DNA of 64,000 bases from an uncultured Helicobacter sp. (GCF_947367035.1 NZ_CANBCA010000002.1:81672-145671), one strand, 5' to 3'. Numbered from the stretch's first letter, positions 16,510 through 25,745 are shown. Program-made: numbers and translations. Notes: a model not told the origin generated them from the letters alone.

Positions 16510-16891
16510 AGGAAGCCTTTGAATGTTGTTTAATAATAAAAACTTTTTGGATTTGCAAGTTTAATGAAATTCCATTTGGAATATTTTTAAAATTGTATTT
16601 TTGAGGCTTATTCGGAATCAACCAATATTGGATGTTAATAAGATAAGGATTACTAAAATGAGATTGAATCTTTAAAGAAACTTGTGGATAAGCAACGCCA
16701 CCTTCAAAAAACTGATTGCAAGAAAAAATTCTTATCAATGTTTTCCAAACAGCCACCAAAGGGTTTTGGAACAGAAAAATCTGTTTAGAATACTCTGAAC
16801 AACTTGGATAATAACGACAAGTAGAACCCAAATAAGGAGAGATAAAATACTGATAACAAGAAAGAATCTTTATGCAAAATTGTTTTAACAT
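16502..16891 (-). CDS. yidD: Membrane protein insertion efficiency factor YidD
   Basis: A 129-residue protein with the family block ISPYLGSTCRYYPSCSEYS (residues 17-35), containing the conserved Cys pair, and NPLVAVWKTLIRIFSCNQF. YidD aids insertion by YidC at the inner membrane. It is longer than the usual 70-90 residues because of a C-terminal extension of about 45 residues without known homology. It lies two bases after rnpA. Confidence 0.93.
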   Translation of the reverse strand: MLKQFCIKILSCYQYFISPYLGSTCRYYPSCSEYSKQIFLFQNPLVAVWKTLIRIFSCNQFFEGGVAYPQVSLKIQSHFSNPYLINIQYWLIPNKPQKYNFKNIPNGISLNLQIQKVFIIKQHSKASCA

Positions 16892-16893
16892 TT

Positions 16894-17232
16894 TTAAACT
16901 ACCAAATTAAGTCGCATTAAAGCGTGTTTATAATTATCTCGCAAAATTTTATATTCCACTTTATCTAAACCAATTTTTGCTAACAAAATCATATCCCCAT
17001 TTTTTAAGTTCAGTATAGACTCTCTATAAATACTTCTCAAGCGACGCTTAATAAGATTCCTACAAACAGCATTTCCTACTTTTTTAGATACTGAAAATCC
17101 AATCCTTTTTGCTGTTGTATGAGGATTTTCTTTAAAAAATAGAATGAAATGAGAGTTATGCCACCTTGTTTGGCTTTTATAAACATTATCAAAATCTTTT
17201 TTTGTGTTTAAGGTTACCAAAGCCGATTCCAC
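16894..17232 (-). CDS. rnpA: Ribonuclease P protein component
   Basis: A 112-residue basic protein that assists the RNase P RNA in 5' processing of tRNA. The signature RNLIKRRLRSIYRE (RNR motif) lies near residue 60 and FSVSKKVGNAVCRN just before it. It begins with GTG; no clear ribosome binding site is visible, so translation may be coupled to rpmH, whose stop is three bases upstream. Confidence 0.95.
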   Translation of the reverse strand: MESALVTLNTKKDFDNVYKSQTRWHNSHFILFFKENPHTTAKRIGFSVSKKVGNAVCRNLIKRRLRSIYRESILNLKNGDMILLAKIGLDKVEYKILRDNYKHALMRLNLVV

Positions 17233-17235
17233 AAA

Positions 17236-17370
17236 TTAGATTGCAAGCCTTTTTCTACCTTTAGCTCGCCTTGCATTGATAATTTTACGACCATTTTTAG
17301 TTTGCATTCTAACTCTAAACCCGTGCGTGCGCTTACGAGGCGTATTATGTGGTTGATATGTTCTTTTCAT
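17236..17370 (-). CDS. rpmH: 50S ribosomal protein L34
   Basis: A 44-residue protein, [20 protein letters not shown] at its start, then Arg/Lys-rich through [14 protein letters not shown]. It is a component of the large ribosomal subunit. GAAGG lies upstream of the ATG. It leads the leftward rpmH-rnpA-yidD-yidC-jag-mnmE cluster. In many bacteria this cluster lies near the origin, but no dnaA is in the window. Confidence 0.97.
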   Translation of the reverse strand: MKRTYQPHNTPRKRTHGFRVRMQTKNGRKIINARRAKGRKRLAI

Positions 17371-17433
17371 TTCTAAAACCTTCTAAAAAAATAAACGCAA
17401 ATTCTAATGCACTTTTACTTAAAACTAGATTTA

Positions 17434-18861
17434 TTAATGATTCTGCTCTAAAGCACTCGTCAATGCCACTGCAATCGCAGCAACTAAATCACTATCGTCT
17501 TTGGTCTCTTGTGGCAATAAATCTTGCACTTTTTTCTCTAAATAAGAAGTATCAAAATTTCCACGCCTAAAATCTTTGTCATTGCAGATATTAACGAGAA
17601 AAGGGATTGTAGTTTTAACTCCACGAATTTTAAATTCGTTTAAAGCGCGTTTAAGCTTATTAACTGCCAAGTCATAACTTGTCGCACGAACAATTAATTT
17701 TGCTATCATAGAATCATAAAAGGGTGGAATTGTAAAATCCTTATAAACATAACTATCTACTCGTACAAAAGGACCTAAAGCCGGATAATACGAAGTAATT
17801 ATTCCGGGATTTGGCACAAAATCATTATGCACATCTTCTGCATTAATTCGTGCTTCAATTGCAAATCCTTGAGCGCGAATATCATTTTGTGTAAGGTCTA
17901 AAATCTCACCATTAGCGATTCTAATCTGACGTCCAATTAAATCATATCCTGTAATTTCCTCTGTTACTCCGTGTTCTACTTGAATCCGCGTATTCATTTC
18001 CATAAAATAAAAATTGTTATAATCATCTACTAGAAATTCCACAGTTCCGGCATTTGTATATTTTGCAGCCTTTGCCGCCGCAACTGCTACACTTCCCATA
18101 CGGCGGCGTAAATCTATACTCATTGTAGGACAAGGTGCAATTTCAATGAGTTTTTGATGTCTTCTTTGAATAGAGCAATCCCTTTCTAACAAATGAATCA
18201 CATTACCATAATTATCACTTAGAATTTGAAACTCAATATGACGCGGATTTTGAATGTATTTTTCCATAAAGACATCTTCATTTTTAAAGAAAGTTAATGC
18301 TTCTCTTTTACAAGCTTCAAAAGAAGATTCCAAATCTTTTTCTTCCCAAACAACACGGATTCCGCGTCCGCCACCTCCACTACTTGCCTTTAAGATGATA
18401 GGATAACCAATCTTACGCGCAATTTTTTGAATCTCATACAGACCTAAAGCATTAAGAGGTTCTGTTCCAGGCACAACCGGGATTCCATTGGCAATCATTA
18501 AATTTCTTGCAGCATTCTTATCTCCCATTTTCGCAATCACTTCAGTATCTGGACCAATCCATACAATCCCAGCTTCTTTAACCTTTTTAGCAAAAAGTGC
18601 ATTTTCACTTAGGAATCCATAACCTGGATGGATTGCCTCTGCTTCCATTTCTTTAGCAGCTTGGATAATCAAATCTGGATCTAAGTAACCCTTAATAGGG
18701 TCCTCACTAATAGGATAAGTATGTGTCGCCATTTTTACGTGCATACTATCACGGTCTGCACGAGAATAAATTGCTATGGATTCTATATTCAAATCATTAC
18801 AAGCGCGAATAATGCGAACAGCAATCTCACCACGATTTGCAATTAAAACTCTCTTAAACAT
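17434..18861 (-). CDS. Biotin carboxylase, PycA-like (or AccC)
   Basis: A 475-residue ATP-grasp biotin carboxylase that carboxylates biotin on a carrier protein. It has the N-terminal KRVLIANRGEIAVRIIRAC, the ATP lid KASSGGGGRGIRVV near 160, ERDCSIQRRHQKLIE near 230 and EMNTRIQVEHGVTEEITG near 290. EHGVTE with a C-terminal extension (DSDLVAAIAVALTSALEQ) resembles the PycA subunit of two-subunit pyruvate carboxylases of Campylobacter more than AccC. No biotin carrier or carboxyltransferase gene is adjacent, so the substrate system is not settled. Divergent from uppP. Confidence 0.85.
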   Translation of the reverse strand: MFKRVLIANRGEIAVRIIRACNDLNIESIAIYSRADRDSMHVKMATHTYPISEDPIKGYLDPDLIIQAAKEMEAEAIHPGYGFLSENALFAKKVKEAGIVWIGPDTEVIAKMGDKNAARNLMIANGIPVVPGTEPLNALGLYEIQKIARKIGYPIILKASSGGGGRGIRVVWEEKDLESSFEACKREALTFFKNEDVFMEKYIQNPRHIEFQILSDNYGNVIHLLERDCSIQRRHQKLIEIAPCPTMSIDLRRRMGSVAVAAAKAAKYTNAGTVEFLVDDYNNFYFMEMNTRIQVEHGVTEEITGYDLIGRQIRIANGEILDLTQNDIRAQGFAIEARINAEDVHNDFVPNPGIITSYYPALGPFVRVDSYVYKDFTIPPFYDSMIAKLIVRATSYDLAVNKLKRALNEFKIRGVKTTIPFLVNICNDKDFRRGNFDTSYLEKKVQDLLPQETKDDSDLVAAIAVALTSALEQNH

Positions 18862-18954
18862 AAAAACTCCAAAAAGAAATTAACACATTTTATAATTTTA
18901 TTTTTGATTTATAGTTGAAGTTTTACAAACATTTGAAAAAAAATCATCAAAATA

Positions 18955-18963
18955 TGCTAAAAT
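18955..18963 (+). promoter_or_regulatory. Extended -10 promoter upstream of uppP
   Basis: TGCTAAAAT lies about 40 bases before the uppP ATG, in the divergent region with the biotin carboxylase gene. Confidence 0.35.
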
Positions 18964-19003
18964 TCACGCATTTTTACACATTTTAGTTATTTGAGGCTTC
19001 TTT

Positions 19004-19777
19004 ATGGATTTATTAAATGCTGGAATCTTAGGCATTGTTGAAGGATTTACTGAGTTTTTACCCGTTTCTTCTACGGGACATTTGATTTTAGCTTCAGAAT
19101 TACTCGGAATTCCACAAAATACATTTCACAAAACTTTTGAAGTCGTCATTCAATTAGGCTCTATTTTAGCTGTTCTTTTTGTCTTTTGGGAAAAATTAAC
19201 CACAAATAGCCTTAGATTATGGATAAAATTATGTATTGGATTCTTGCCTGCTGGAACTTTAGGCTTTTTATTCTATTCTCATATTAAGGCACTTTTTGCT
19301 CCTATCACAGTTTCTATTATGTTGATCATTGGTGGGATTTAATTTATTATTTTGTAAATTTTTCATATATAAATGTAATAAAACATTATAAATATAGATG
19401 AAATCTCTTATATTCAAGCGCTTTGGATTGGGTTTTTTCAAGCTCTTGCAATGATTCCAGGCACTTCACGGAGTGGTGCGACAATCATAGGCGGTTTATT
19501 ATTTGGCTGTAATCGTAAAGTAGCCACAGAATTTTCCTTTCTCTTGGCTTTACCTGCGATGGTTGTTGCAAGTTCTTATAGTCTTTATAGGAGCTATGAG
19601 TCTATTTATATGGATAATATAATGATACTTGGTATCGGATTTGTTGTGGCATTTTTAAGTGCTCTCTTAGCAATCAAACTTTTTTTAAACTTCATTTCTC
19701 GCTTTAATTTTATTCCCTTTGGAATCTATCGGATTATTCTAGGCGTGATATTTTTATTTTATTTAGATATTCTTTAA
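19004..19777 (+). pseudogene. uppP: Disrupted undecaprenyl-diphosphatase gene
   Basis: Two same-frame pieces of UppP (BacA) are present. Residues 1-112 contain EGFTEFLPVSSTGHLIL and end after IMLIIGGI at a TAA (19340-19342). After five in-frame stops between 19340 and 19381, homology resumes at about 19394 with [11 protein letters not shown] and continues through [15 protein letters not shown] to the end. The distance between the pieces (18 codons) is about that of intact homologues, and the +1 frame across 19338-19386 reads hydrophobic, aromatic and lysine residues like the normal loop. So two compensating frame changes, not a deletion, appear to have broken the gene. UppP recycles the undecaprenyl carrier of cell-wall synthesis. 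Sequencing error is an alternative. Confidence 0.8.
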
Positions 19778-19973
19778 TGATTATCAATATTCTTGATTGT
19801 GTTTGCATATAGGTTAAAATAAACATAAAAATTTAATTGCGTTTGGATTAAATAGTAGTTTAGGTGTCAGTGTTGCAAGCTAGAATCCCAAATAAAATAT
19901 AAAAAAGTATTTAAAAACTTTTTTCTTTAGGAAATTTCGAGCGTTTTTTATAGAATTTATGGTCGTTTCGAAT

Positions 19974-20001
19974 TGACATATAGTATTTAATTTATATAAA
20001 T
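19974..20001 (+). promoter_or_regulatory. Promoter-like pair TTGACA / TATAAA in intergenic region
   Basis: TTGACA, a 16-base spacer and TATAAA on the plus strand. No rightward gene follows; it points at the 20036-20070 hairpin and the 3' side of pgpA. It could drive a small RNA antisense to the end of pgpA, or be chance in AT-rich DNA. Confidence 0.25.
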
Positions 20002-20035
20002 GATAAATCACAGGCATTAGGTAGTTGAGATAAGA

Positions 20036-20070
20036 TTTATACAGAAGAAATATTTATTTTTCTGTATAAA
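20036..20070. repeat. Perfect 11-bp inverted repeat
   Basis: TTTATACAGAA (20036-20046) and TTCTGTATAAA (20060-20070) with a 13-base AT-rich loop. It lies 45 bases past the stop of leftward pgpA and faces the end of uppP, so it may form the 3' hairpin of either transcript, though no long T-tract follows. Confidence 0.65.
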
Positions 20071-20115
20071 TAAACCATAAAATAGGGATTCTAAAAATTT
20101 ATTTAAAAACAGAAA

Positions 20116-20640
20116 TTAAAATTCCAAAATAAAGGCTAAAGAATCTACCTTTTGTATTACGCCAATAATCATTAGCCCCAAAAGTCCAGCAAAAAATCCA
20201 GCCAATAAATCATCCCCCATCACACCTAAACCACCCTTGACTTCTTTATCAACCCTACCAATTATAGAGGGTTTCCAAATATCAAATAATCTAAATAAAA
20301 CAAAAGATAATACCAATCCAAAAAAACTATATCCAATCATAGAAACACTAATCCACACCCCCGCTAGCTCATCAATCACAATTTCACTACAATCGTGTGC
20401 CATTCCTTGTTTCTCATAATCATTAATAATTTGAATTGCAATCACAGAAATAAGCAATGCTAAAAGCAATAAAGTGCTAGATGCGATATAATAGCCAATA
20501 GCCCAAGCAAAGGGTAAAGCAACCAATGTGCCGATCGTTCCGGGTGCCTTTGGGCTAAGTCCGCTAAAAAACAATGTCAAAAAGCCCTTCTTGCAAAAGT
20601 CTTTAAAATCAATGAAAGTTCTAAAAAAACTATGCTGCAT
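20116..20640 (-). CDS. pgpA: Phosphatidylglycerophosphatase A
   Basis: A 174-residue inner-membrane enzyme that removes phosphate from phosphatidylglycerophosphate to give phosphatidylglycerol. The family start SPKAPGTIGTLVALPFAW is near residue 30, the acidic metal-binding EIVIDELAGVWIS near 85 and VMGDDLLAGFFAGLLGL near 145. Three to four membrane helices are visible. It is last in the ispDF-regulator-Cj1609-like-pgpA cluster, the same order as Cj1607-Cj1610 in C. jejuni. Confidence 0.95.
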   Translation of the reverse strand: MQHSFFRTFIDFKDFCKKGFLTLFFSGLSPKAPGTIGTLVALPFAWAIGYYIASSTLLLLALLISVIAIQIINDYEKQGMAHDCSEIVIDELAGVWISVSMIGYSFFGLVLSFVLFRLFDIWKPSIIGRVDKEVKGGLGVMGDDLLAGFFAGLLGLMIIGVIQKVDSLAFILEF

Positions 20641-20650
20641 TAAAAAAACC

Positions 20651-21862
20651 TTAACTTAAAGACCGTGTTTGATAAATATTTATCAATTTTAAATAAAAAT
20701 CTTCATCATCTTGCTCTTCAATCACTCCATTACTTGCAAACATTGCTCCAAATTGTTGAATCAATGGACTGAAACGTTTGGGAAATAAATAACTTAAAAC
20801 CTTAGCTGAAACTTCTTTACGCACTAAAATTGTAGGTGGAATTAATCCAGCTTGCAGGATACCTTGCAAGAATCCAGAGTGATAATCAATATGATAATGC
20901 TTACCGTGGGGGCAAGTCTTAGGACTAACAATCGTATTACATTGATTACAATACACAAATTCGCTTAATAATTTTACTTTAATTTTAATATCTTTTGTCA
21001 TATCAAAAATAGAATAAATCTTTTGATTATCGTAATAAATTACCAAATCAGGATAATTCTCTCCAATAGCGATTCTATCGCAACCAAGATTCTGTGCCAA
21101 AATTGCGTCTAAAATAATCCCGTGTGCGCCAGCGAACAAATAAATATCATCTAAAGGAAAAATAACAATGCAATGCTTTGGCAAATAATTGTCAATCACA
21201 AACTCTAAACAAATTTTACGAATATAAAAGTCCAATAAACCCTCATTTTGCCTTCTAAGCAATAACAAAACAAGTAAATGATTCTCTTCTAAGATAAATC
21301 TAAAAATGCGTTCGTGAATCCGTGTAATAGGGGAAGCATCTAACACCATTGCTGTTACACCCTGTGCATCATTGGTTTTTTTAAATTGCGCAATCGCCTG
21401 TTTTGTTGCGCGGTCTCTAAAAGCAAAAATTTCAGATTGCAAATATAATGTATATTCTCCACAAAGTGCATAATTACCAAGACGATTATAAAGATGTTGA
21501 GCTTTTTTAGAATATATATCTCCGCTCATTATTTTAAATAATCGCTCTTGTTTATTGATTTTAAAAGCAGAATCTACAATTAGTTTGCCACATAATTGAT
21601 TCTCACATATCAGTGCGATTTCATCGCCTTTTTTAGAAGATTTCATTACCTCCTCATTACGTTTTCCAGCAGGTGCTAAAATAAATGAAAAGGGGAAACT
21701 TTGCCCTTCAAAAAGTCCTGTATTATCTACTTCAATCATTTCTTTTTCATTCATCAAATGACTTACAGGGGCAAGCAAACCCTCTTGACATAAAAGAAGT
21801 GCAAAAACTGCTTCTTTATCTATAAATAAAGTAGAAAGATTATTTTTTCTTTGTGATTCCAT
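20651..21862 (-). CDS. Sulfate adenylyltransferase-like protein (Cj1609 type)
   Basis: A 403-residue protein from the ATG at 21862; a longer in-frame opening exists but runs deep inside the regulator gene. Position and general layout match Cj1609 of C. jejuni, annotated as sulfate adenylyltransferase. An N-terminal PUA-like half is followed by a nucleotidyltransferase-like half. The ATP-sulfurylase motif N-P-x-H-R-x-H-E appears here as S-P-I-T-R-I-H-E, losing the Asn and the first His, and I see no clear GRDHAG motif. A Cys-rich segment (CNQCNTIVSPKTCPHG) near residue 320 is typical of a zinc-binding insert. No other sulfate-assimilation genes are nearby, so the function may differ from ATP sulfurylase. 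Confidence 0.65.
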   Translation of the reverse strand: MESQRKNNLSTLFIDKEAVFALLLCQEGLLAPVSHLMNEKEMIEVDNTGLFEGQSFPFSFILAPAGKRNEEVMKSSKKGDEIALICENQLCGKLIVDSAFKINKQERLFKIMSGDIYSKKAQHLYNRLGNYALCGEYTLYLQSEIFAFRDRATKQAIAQFKKTNDAQGVTAMVLDASPITRIHERIFRFILEENHLLVLLLLRRQNEGLLDFYIRKICLEFVIDNYLPKHCIVIFPLDDIYLFAGAHGIILDAILAQNLGCDRIAIGENYPDLVIYYDNQKIYSIFDMTKDIKIKVKLLSEFVYCNQCNTIVSPKTCPHGKHYHIDYHSGFLQGILQAGLIPPTILVRKEVSAKVLSYLFPKRFSPLIQQFGAMFASNGVIEEQDDEDFYLKLINIYQTRSLS

Positions 21863-22730
21863 ATTTTTTTCGCTTTTCCCATAAACTTTTACGCGACATA
21901 CCAAGTCGCTTACTAAGCTCTGTATCTGGATACCTATCTTCAAATTTTAAAATCATTGTTTTAATGTATTCATCTACACTTAAGACATCTTCTTGGAATC
22001 CTTGAGAGATTTCTTTAATATTAATCTCAAACACATTCTTAAAATCACTCAAATCTCCACCCAAACAAGATAGAATCACTGGAATATTTTTAAAAGTTCT
22101 AATACATTCCTCTTTCTCTTCTTTTCGCAATGTTTCAAAACCTACAATGTAGGTTAATTGTGTTTTTGAAACATTTTTGAAAATTTCTTTGTAGTTGTGA
22201 TTTTTATAAAGGGAGATAAAATTAATGGCAAATTTCTTATGAATAGCATAATTAACAACACACATATCAATTGCCTTCTGTGATACACTTTTTACAATTA
22301 GAGGAAAGGAAATTTTTGTATTGATTGTATAAGTTGGCACCAATAAAGAATCACAAAAATAATCCCTATAAAATGCTACTTCTTTTTGTAGCTGACGAAA
22401 AGCAATATAGTGTTCAATTTTACGAATCAACTCATCAATCATAAAGGGCTTCACAATATAATCACTTGCTCCTGCTTTTAAAGGACGCGTTACCATTTCA
22501 TCATTCACATAAGGAATCATTAGAATAATAATGGAATCTTTAAACTTCTCAATCAAAGAATAAAAGTTTTGACCCGGTATATTGGCTGAAAGCAAAATAA
22601 TATCTGCCACCTCCATTTGCAAAGCCTCTTCAACGCTTGGTATCATCTCGCACGTAAATCCAAAATGTCCAAGCTTTGAAGCAATACTTTGAGCTAAATA
22701 AATTTCATTTTCTACAATTAAAATTTTCAT
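21840..22730 (-). CDS. Atypical orphan response regulator (HP1021/Cj1608 type)
   Basis: A 296-residue regulator with an N-terminal receiver domain (residues 1-115: MKILIVENE, KAGASDYIVKPF) and a C-terminal Fis-type helix-turn-helix (TELSKRLGMSRKSLWEKRKK, 270-290). The phospho-acceptor Asp is missing: the strand reads I-I-L-L-S-A-N-I-P-G, with Ser where Asp belongs, as known for HP1021. No kinase gene is adjacent. HP1021 and Cj1608 bind oriC and regulate many genes in response to redox state; several Cys are present here (for example CEMIP, DMCVV, ILSCLGG). It lies directly after ispDF as HP1021 follows HP1020. Confidence 0.88.
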   Translation of the reverse strand: MKILIVENEIYLAQSIASKLGHFGFTCEMIPSVEEALQMEVADIILLSANIPGQNFYSLIEKFKDSIIILMIPYVNDEMVTRPLKAGASDYIVKPFMIDELIRKIEHYIAFRQLQKEVAFYRDYFCDSLLVPTYTINTKISFPLIVKSVSQKAIDMCVVNYAIHKKFAINFISLYKNHNYKEIFKNVSKTQLTYIVGFETLRKEEKEECIRTFKNIPVILSCLGGDLSDFKNVFEINIKEISQGFQEDVLSVDEYIKTMILKFEDRYPDTELSKRLGMSRKSLWEKRKKYGITKKK

Positions 22731-22744
22731 TTCCTTATCCTAAA

Positions 22745-23956
22745 CTAAATAAATCTTTTCCAATCAAAATACTCTAACACAACATTTGTTTGCACTAAAA
22801 TCCCCTCTCCTCTACCAATAAACCCTAGTTCTTCTGTTGTTGTTGCCTTAACATTCACATAGGATAGATTAATTTGCAGAATCTCTGCAATTTTACGCTC
22901 CATTGCACATTTATAAGGAGAGATTTTTGGTTTTTGGGCAAAAATTGTTATATCTGCTTGCACAATATCATACCCCACATCACGCACAAAATTTACGATA
23001 ATTCTTAATAAGTCAGAAGAATCTGCTCCTTTATAAATTGGATTATTATCAGGAAACCACTCGCCAATATCTCCGCATCCAATCGCACCTAAGAGTGCAT
23101 CACTCAAGGCGTGCAAACAGACATCACCATCACTATGTGCAGTGAGTTTAAATTCACACGGAATCATAACACCTCCAAGTATAATCCCCTCTCCCTTATC
23201 TAATGCGTGAATATCACTTCCATTACCTATAAAAGTGCGAGAACTAGGATTTAATAAGTGCATATCTTGCAAATCTTCTAAAAATGTTAATTTTCTTGCC
23301 TCTACTGCCCCTTGAATAAATCCGACACTTCCACCTCTTGCATTTATCGCACTACTCTCATCGGTAAAATCACCTCTACACAAAGCCTCTTTTAATACAC
23401 TTATTTTACTTAATTGTGGGGTTTGGATAATCTTAAGATTTTCTCGTCTTAAATATTCTAATTTGGATTCCCGAGAATATGCAATTGTATCAGTAAGACT
23501 TAGACAAGGAGCAACGCAATCATAATTGCCAATTTCACTTAAAATTCTCTGTGTCAAGTCTAAGGGAATATTACAGCGTGCAATATCACTCACAAACACA
23601 TATTCTGCGGAATCATAAAGTGTATTAAGCGCATTTTGGAGAGACTTTTGGCGCGTAGAACCTCCCTCTACCAATGCGAAATTTAGAGAAAAGGCTTCCA
23701 AATACTTTTGCATATATTTTTTTTCCTCTAGCTTTACGCTTAAAATGCACTGCATAAAAGGATAAATTCCTTGTAAGTCTAATGCGACCTTTAGCCAAAG
23801 TGGAATCTCACCCACACGCAACCATTGTTTTTTAGGTAATCTGGGTAATTTCGTAACTCCATTATGTGCATTTCTATTCAAGCCTACATTAGAAACAGAG
23901 GCTAAAAATCGGCTACTATCCCCTGCACCTAATAAAATTAATGCAATATTTGGCAA
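22745..23956 (-). CDS. ispDF: Bifunctional IspD/IspF isoprenoid enzyme
   Basis: A 403-residue fusion catalysing the third and fifth steps of the MEP pathway. Residues 1-235 are the IspD cytidylyltransferase, with an N-terminal LLGAGDSSRF; about 20 extra residues separate it from the expected P-K-K-Q-W. Residues 240-403 are IspF with SDGDVCLHALSDALLGAIG and the C-terminal ATTTEELGFIGRGEGI. It begins with TTG, supported by AAGGGA five bases upstream. The fusion is normal in Epsilonproteobacteria. Confidence 0.95.
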   Translation of the reverse strand: MPNIALILLGAGDSSRFLASVSNVGLNRNAHNGVTKLPRLPKKQWLRVGEIPLWLKVALDLQGIYPFMQCILSVKLEEKKYMQKYLEAFSLNFALVEGGSTRQKSLQNALNTLYDSAEYVFVSDIARCNIPLDLTQRILSEIGNYDCVAPCLSLTDTIAYSRESKLEYLRRENLKIIQTPQLSKISVLKEALCRGDFTDESSAINARGGSVGFIQGAVEARKLTFLEDLQDMHLLNPSSRTFIGNGSDIHALDKGEGIILGGVMIPCEFKLTAHSDGDVCLHALSDALLGAIGCGDIGEWFPDNNPIYKGADSSDLLRIIVNFVRDVGYDIVQADITIFAQKPKISPYKCAMERKIAEILQINLSYVNVKATTTEELGFIGRGEGILVQTNVVLEYFDWKRFI

Positions 23957-24034
23957 ATAAATCCCTTAGCTTTTAAAATTTTGGAATTATACATTTTGAA
24001 AGTTTTAGAATCCCTTTATTTGGGATTCTAAAAA

Positions 24035-25678
24035 TTAGATTTTAAAGTGATTAATATGTTTTCGTAGAACGCTTGCGATATTTTTAAGCGTTTGAGCTGC
24101 TTCTGTATTGTTCTCCATTAATCCTGCAGTATTTTTAGAATCTCTTGAGATTTCATTTAATTCTTTTGATAAATTCTCCATATCTTGCACTTGAATATTG
24201 GTGGCATCAGTTACCTTTTTTGCCTTATCTAGCGAATCACTTGCTTGTAAATTAATCTGCTCTAAAATCTCACTTGCTTCATTAGCGATTTCCATTCCTT
24301 TTTCTACCTGTGGCACTGCATTTTGAATCGCCTCAACTGCCGTTTGCGTTTCACTTTGAATGACCTCAATCATTCTTGTAATTTCAGAGGTGGCTACACC
24401 TGTGCGTTCGGCTAATTTCCTAATCTCATCAGAAACGACTGCAAATCCTCTACCTGCTTCTCCAGCTCTTGCCGCTTCAATGGCTGCATTTAAAGCAAGT
24501 AAGTTAGTTTGGTCGGTAATCTCTTTAATAAGGTCTGCACTTCCACCAATTTCTTGGGAATGTTTTTCAAGCATACGAATATGCTCTGATGAAGAAGTAA
24601 CCATTTGTGTAATCTGTTCAATACTTTCTACCGTTGTTTTCATTGCTTCCATACATTTGTCAGACAGATTAGCAGTATGTTCAGAATTTTCTTCTGTCTG
24701 TTTTGCAATGCTTGAAATATGATTTACAGAATCTATCACTTGTTTAACACGCTCTACGGATTCCTCTGAACTTTGAACTTGACGATAAGAAGAAGACTTA
24801 GACTCTTCAGAACTTTTTGTAACTGCGTTTGCGCGTTCATTTAATTCTTGTGCAGAACTCATAACCTCTGAAACAATTTCTCTCAATCTTTCTTGCATTT
24901 GCGCCATAGAGGCAAGCATACTTTCTTTAAATTGTGTTTTAATTGGCATATTTAAATTACCATTAGCAATGCTAAGCACTACCTTGACAACATCTTTTGG
25001 CTCTGCACCAAGAGAAGAGATAACCAAACGTGTAATATAAAAAGAAGTTGCGATTGCTACAATAAAAGCAATAATAGACAACCAAAGCGTTAAATTCAAA
25101 TAACTTTCAATCTCATTGACAGCAATATCAGATAATTTTTGATTTTTGGCTTCTTGATAATCAATAAACTCATTAATCACATTCAACCATTCCACAAAGA
25201 ATCCTCTAGCTTGATTGATTAACAACTCATTCGCACCTACTTTATCTGCTTGCGCCTTTTTGTTAATAATTTCGGAAATTAATGGCATTGTTTTTGACTC
25301 TACACCTTTAATGCGCTTCAAAATCTCTTTGTCTTTTTCATCTACCATATTTGCATTTTGGAAAATCTTATCCATTTTAATTGCGGAATCTTTATAAAAT
25401 CCTTCTAGTTTTTGGATTAAACGCAATGTTTCTTCAATTTCTTGCACATTTTCCAATATGACAACATCACGCACTGCAATTGCTCTATCATGCACACTTC
25501 CTCTGAAATTGATTGCATAACGTTGCTTTACCGCATTAGTATCACTAATTTCTGCTAATGTATTTTCCACAAACCGAATTTTCATATAACCTGTAAAGGC
25601 AATTAAAATGATAAATACTAAAATTACACCAAATCCAATAAAAAGTTGTGTTTTTAAGGATAAATTTTTTCCAATCAT
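24035..25678 (-). CDS. Methyl-accepting chemotaxis protein
   Basis: A 547-residue chemoreceptor. I chose the ATG at 25678 because AAGGA lies upstream; an ATG eight codons earlier is possible. Membrane helix 1 is at about residues 10-30, then a sensor domain of about 155 residues resembling a four-helix bundle, membrane helix 2 near 195-217, a HAMP region and a long coiled-coil signalling domain with the hairpin tip [20 protein letters not shown]. The ligand is unknown. It follows the GlpC-like gene on the same strand. Confidence 0.95.
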   Translation of the reverse strand: MIGKNLSLKTQLFIGFGVILVFIILIAFTGYMKIRFVENTLAEISDTNAVKQRYAINFRGSVHDRAIAVRDVVILENVQEIEETLRLIQKLEGFYKDSAIKMDKIFQNANMVDEKDKEILKRIKGVESKTMPLISEIINKKAQADKVGANELLINQARGFFVEWLNVINEFIDYQEAKNQKLSDIAVNEIESYLNLTLWLSIIAFIVAIATSFYITRLVISSLGAEPKDVVKVVLSIANGNLNMPIKTQFKESMLASMAQMQERLREIVSEVMSSAQELNERANAVTKSSEESKSSSYRQVQSSEESVERVKQVIDSVNHISSIAKQTEENSEHTANLSDKCMEAMKTTVESIEQITQMVTSSSEHIRMLEKHSQEIGGSADLIKEITDQTNLLALNAAIEAARAGEAGRGFAVVSDEIRKLAERTGVATSEITRMIEVIQSETQTAVEAIQNAVPQVEKGMEIANEASEILEQINLQASDSLDKAKKVTDATNIQVQDMENLSKELNEISRDSKNTAGLMENNTEAAQTLKNIASVLRKHINHFKI

Positions 25679-25745
25679 AATTTTTTTCCTTTGTCTTTTC
25701 ACTAAAAATCTTTACAATTATAATGAATAAAAACAAATATTTTAC

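Larger units (their letters stand above)
19778..20115. other. Convergent intergenic region without a gene
   Basis: 338 bases between uppP and pgpA with no credible coding frame. It contains a promoter-like TTGACA (19974-19979) with TATAAA 16 bases later, an 11-bp inverted repeat at 20036-20070 and a short A/T stem near 19902-19924 (AAAAAGT...ACTTTTT). Confidence 0.5.

Noticed and set aside
21863..21943. N-terminal extension of the sulfate adenylyltransferase-like protein.
   Set aside because: It would lie fully inside the regulator's DNA-binding domain coding sequence in another frame.
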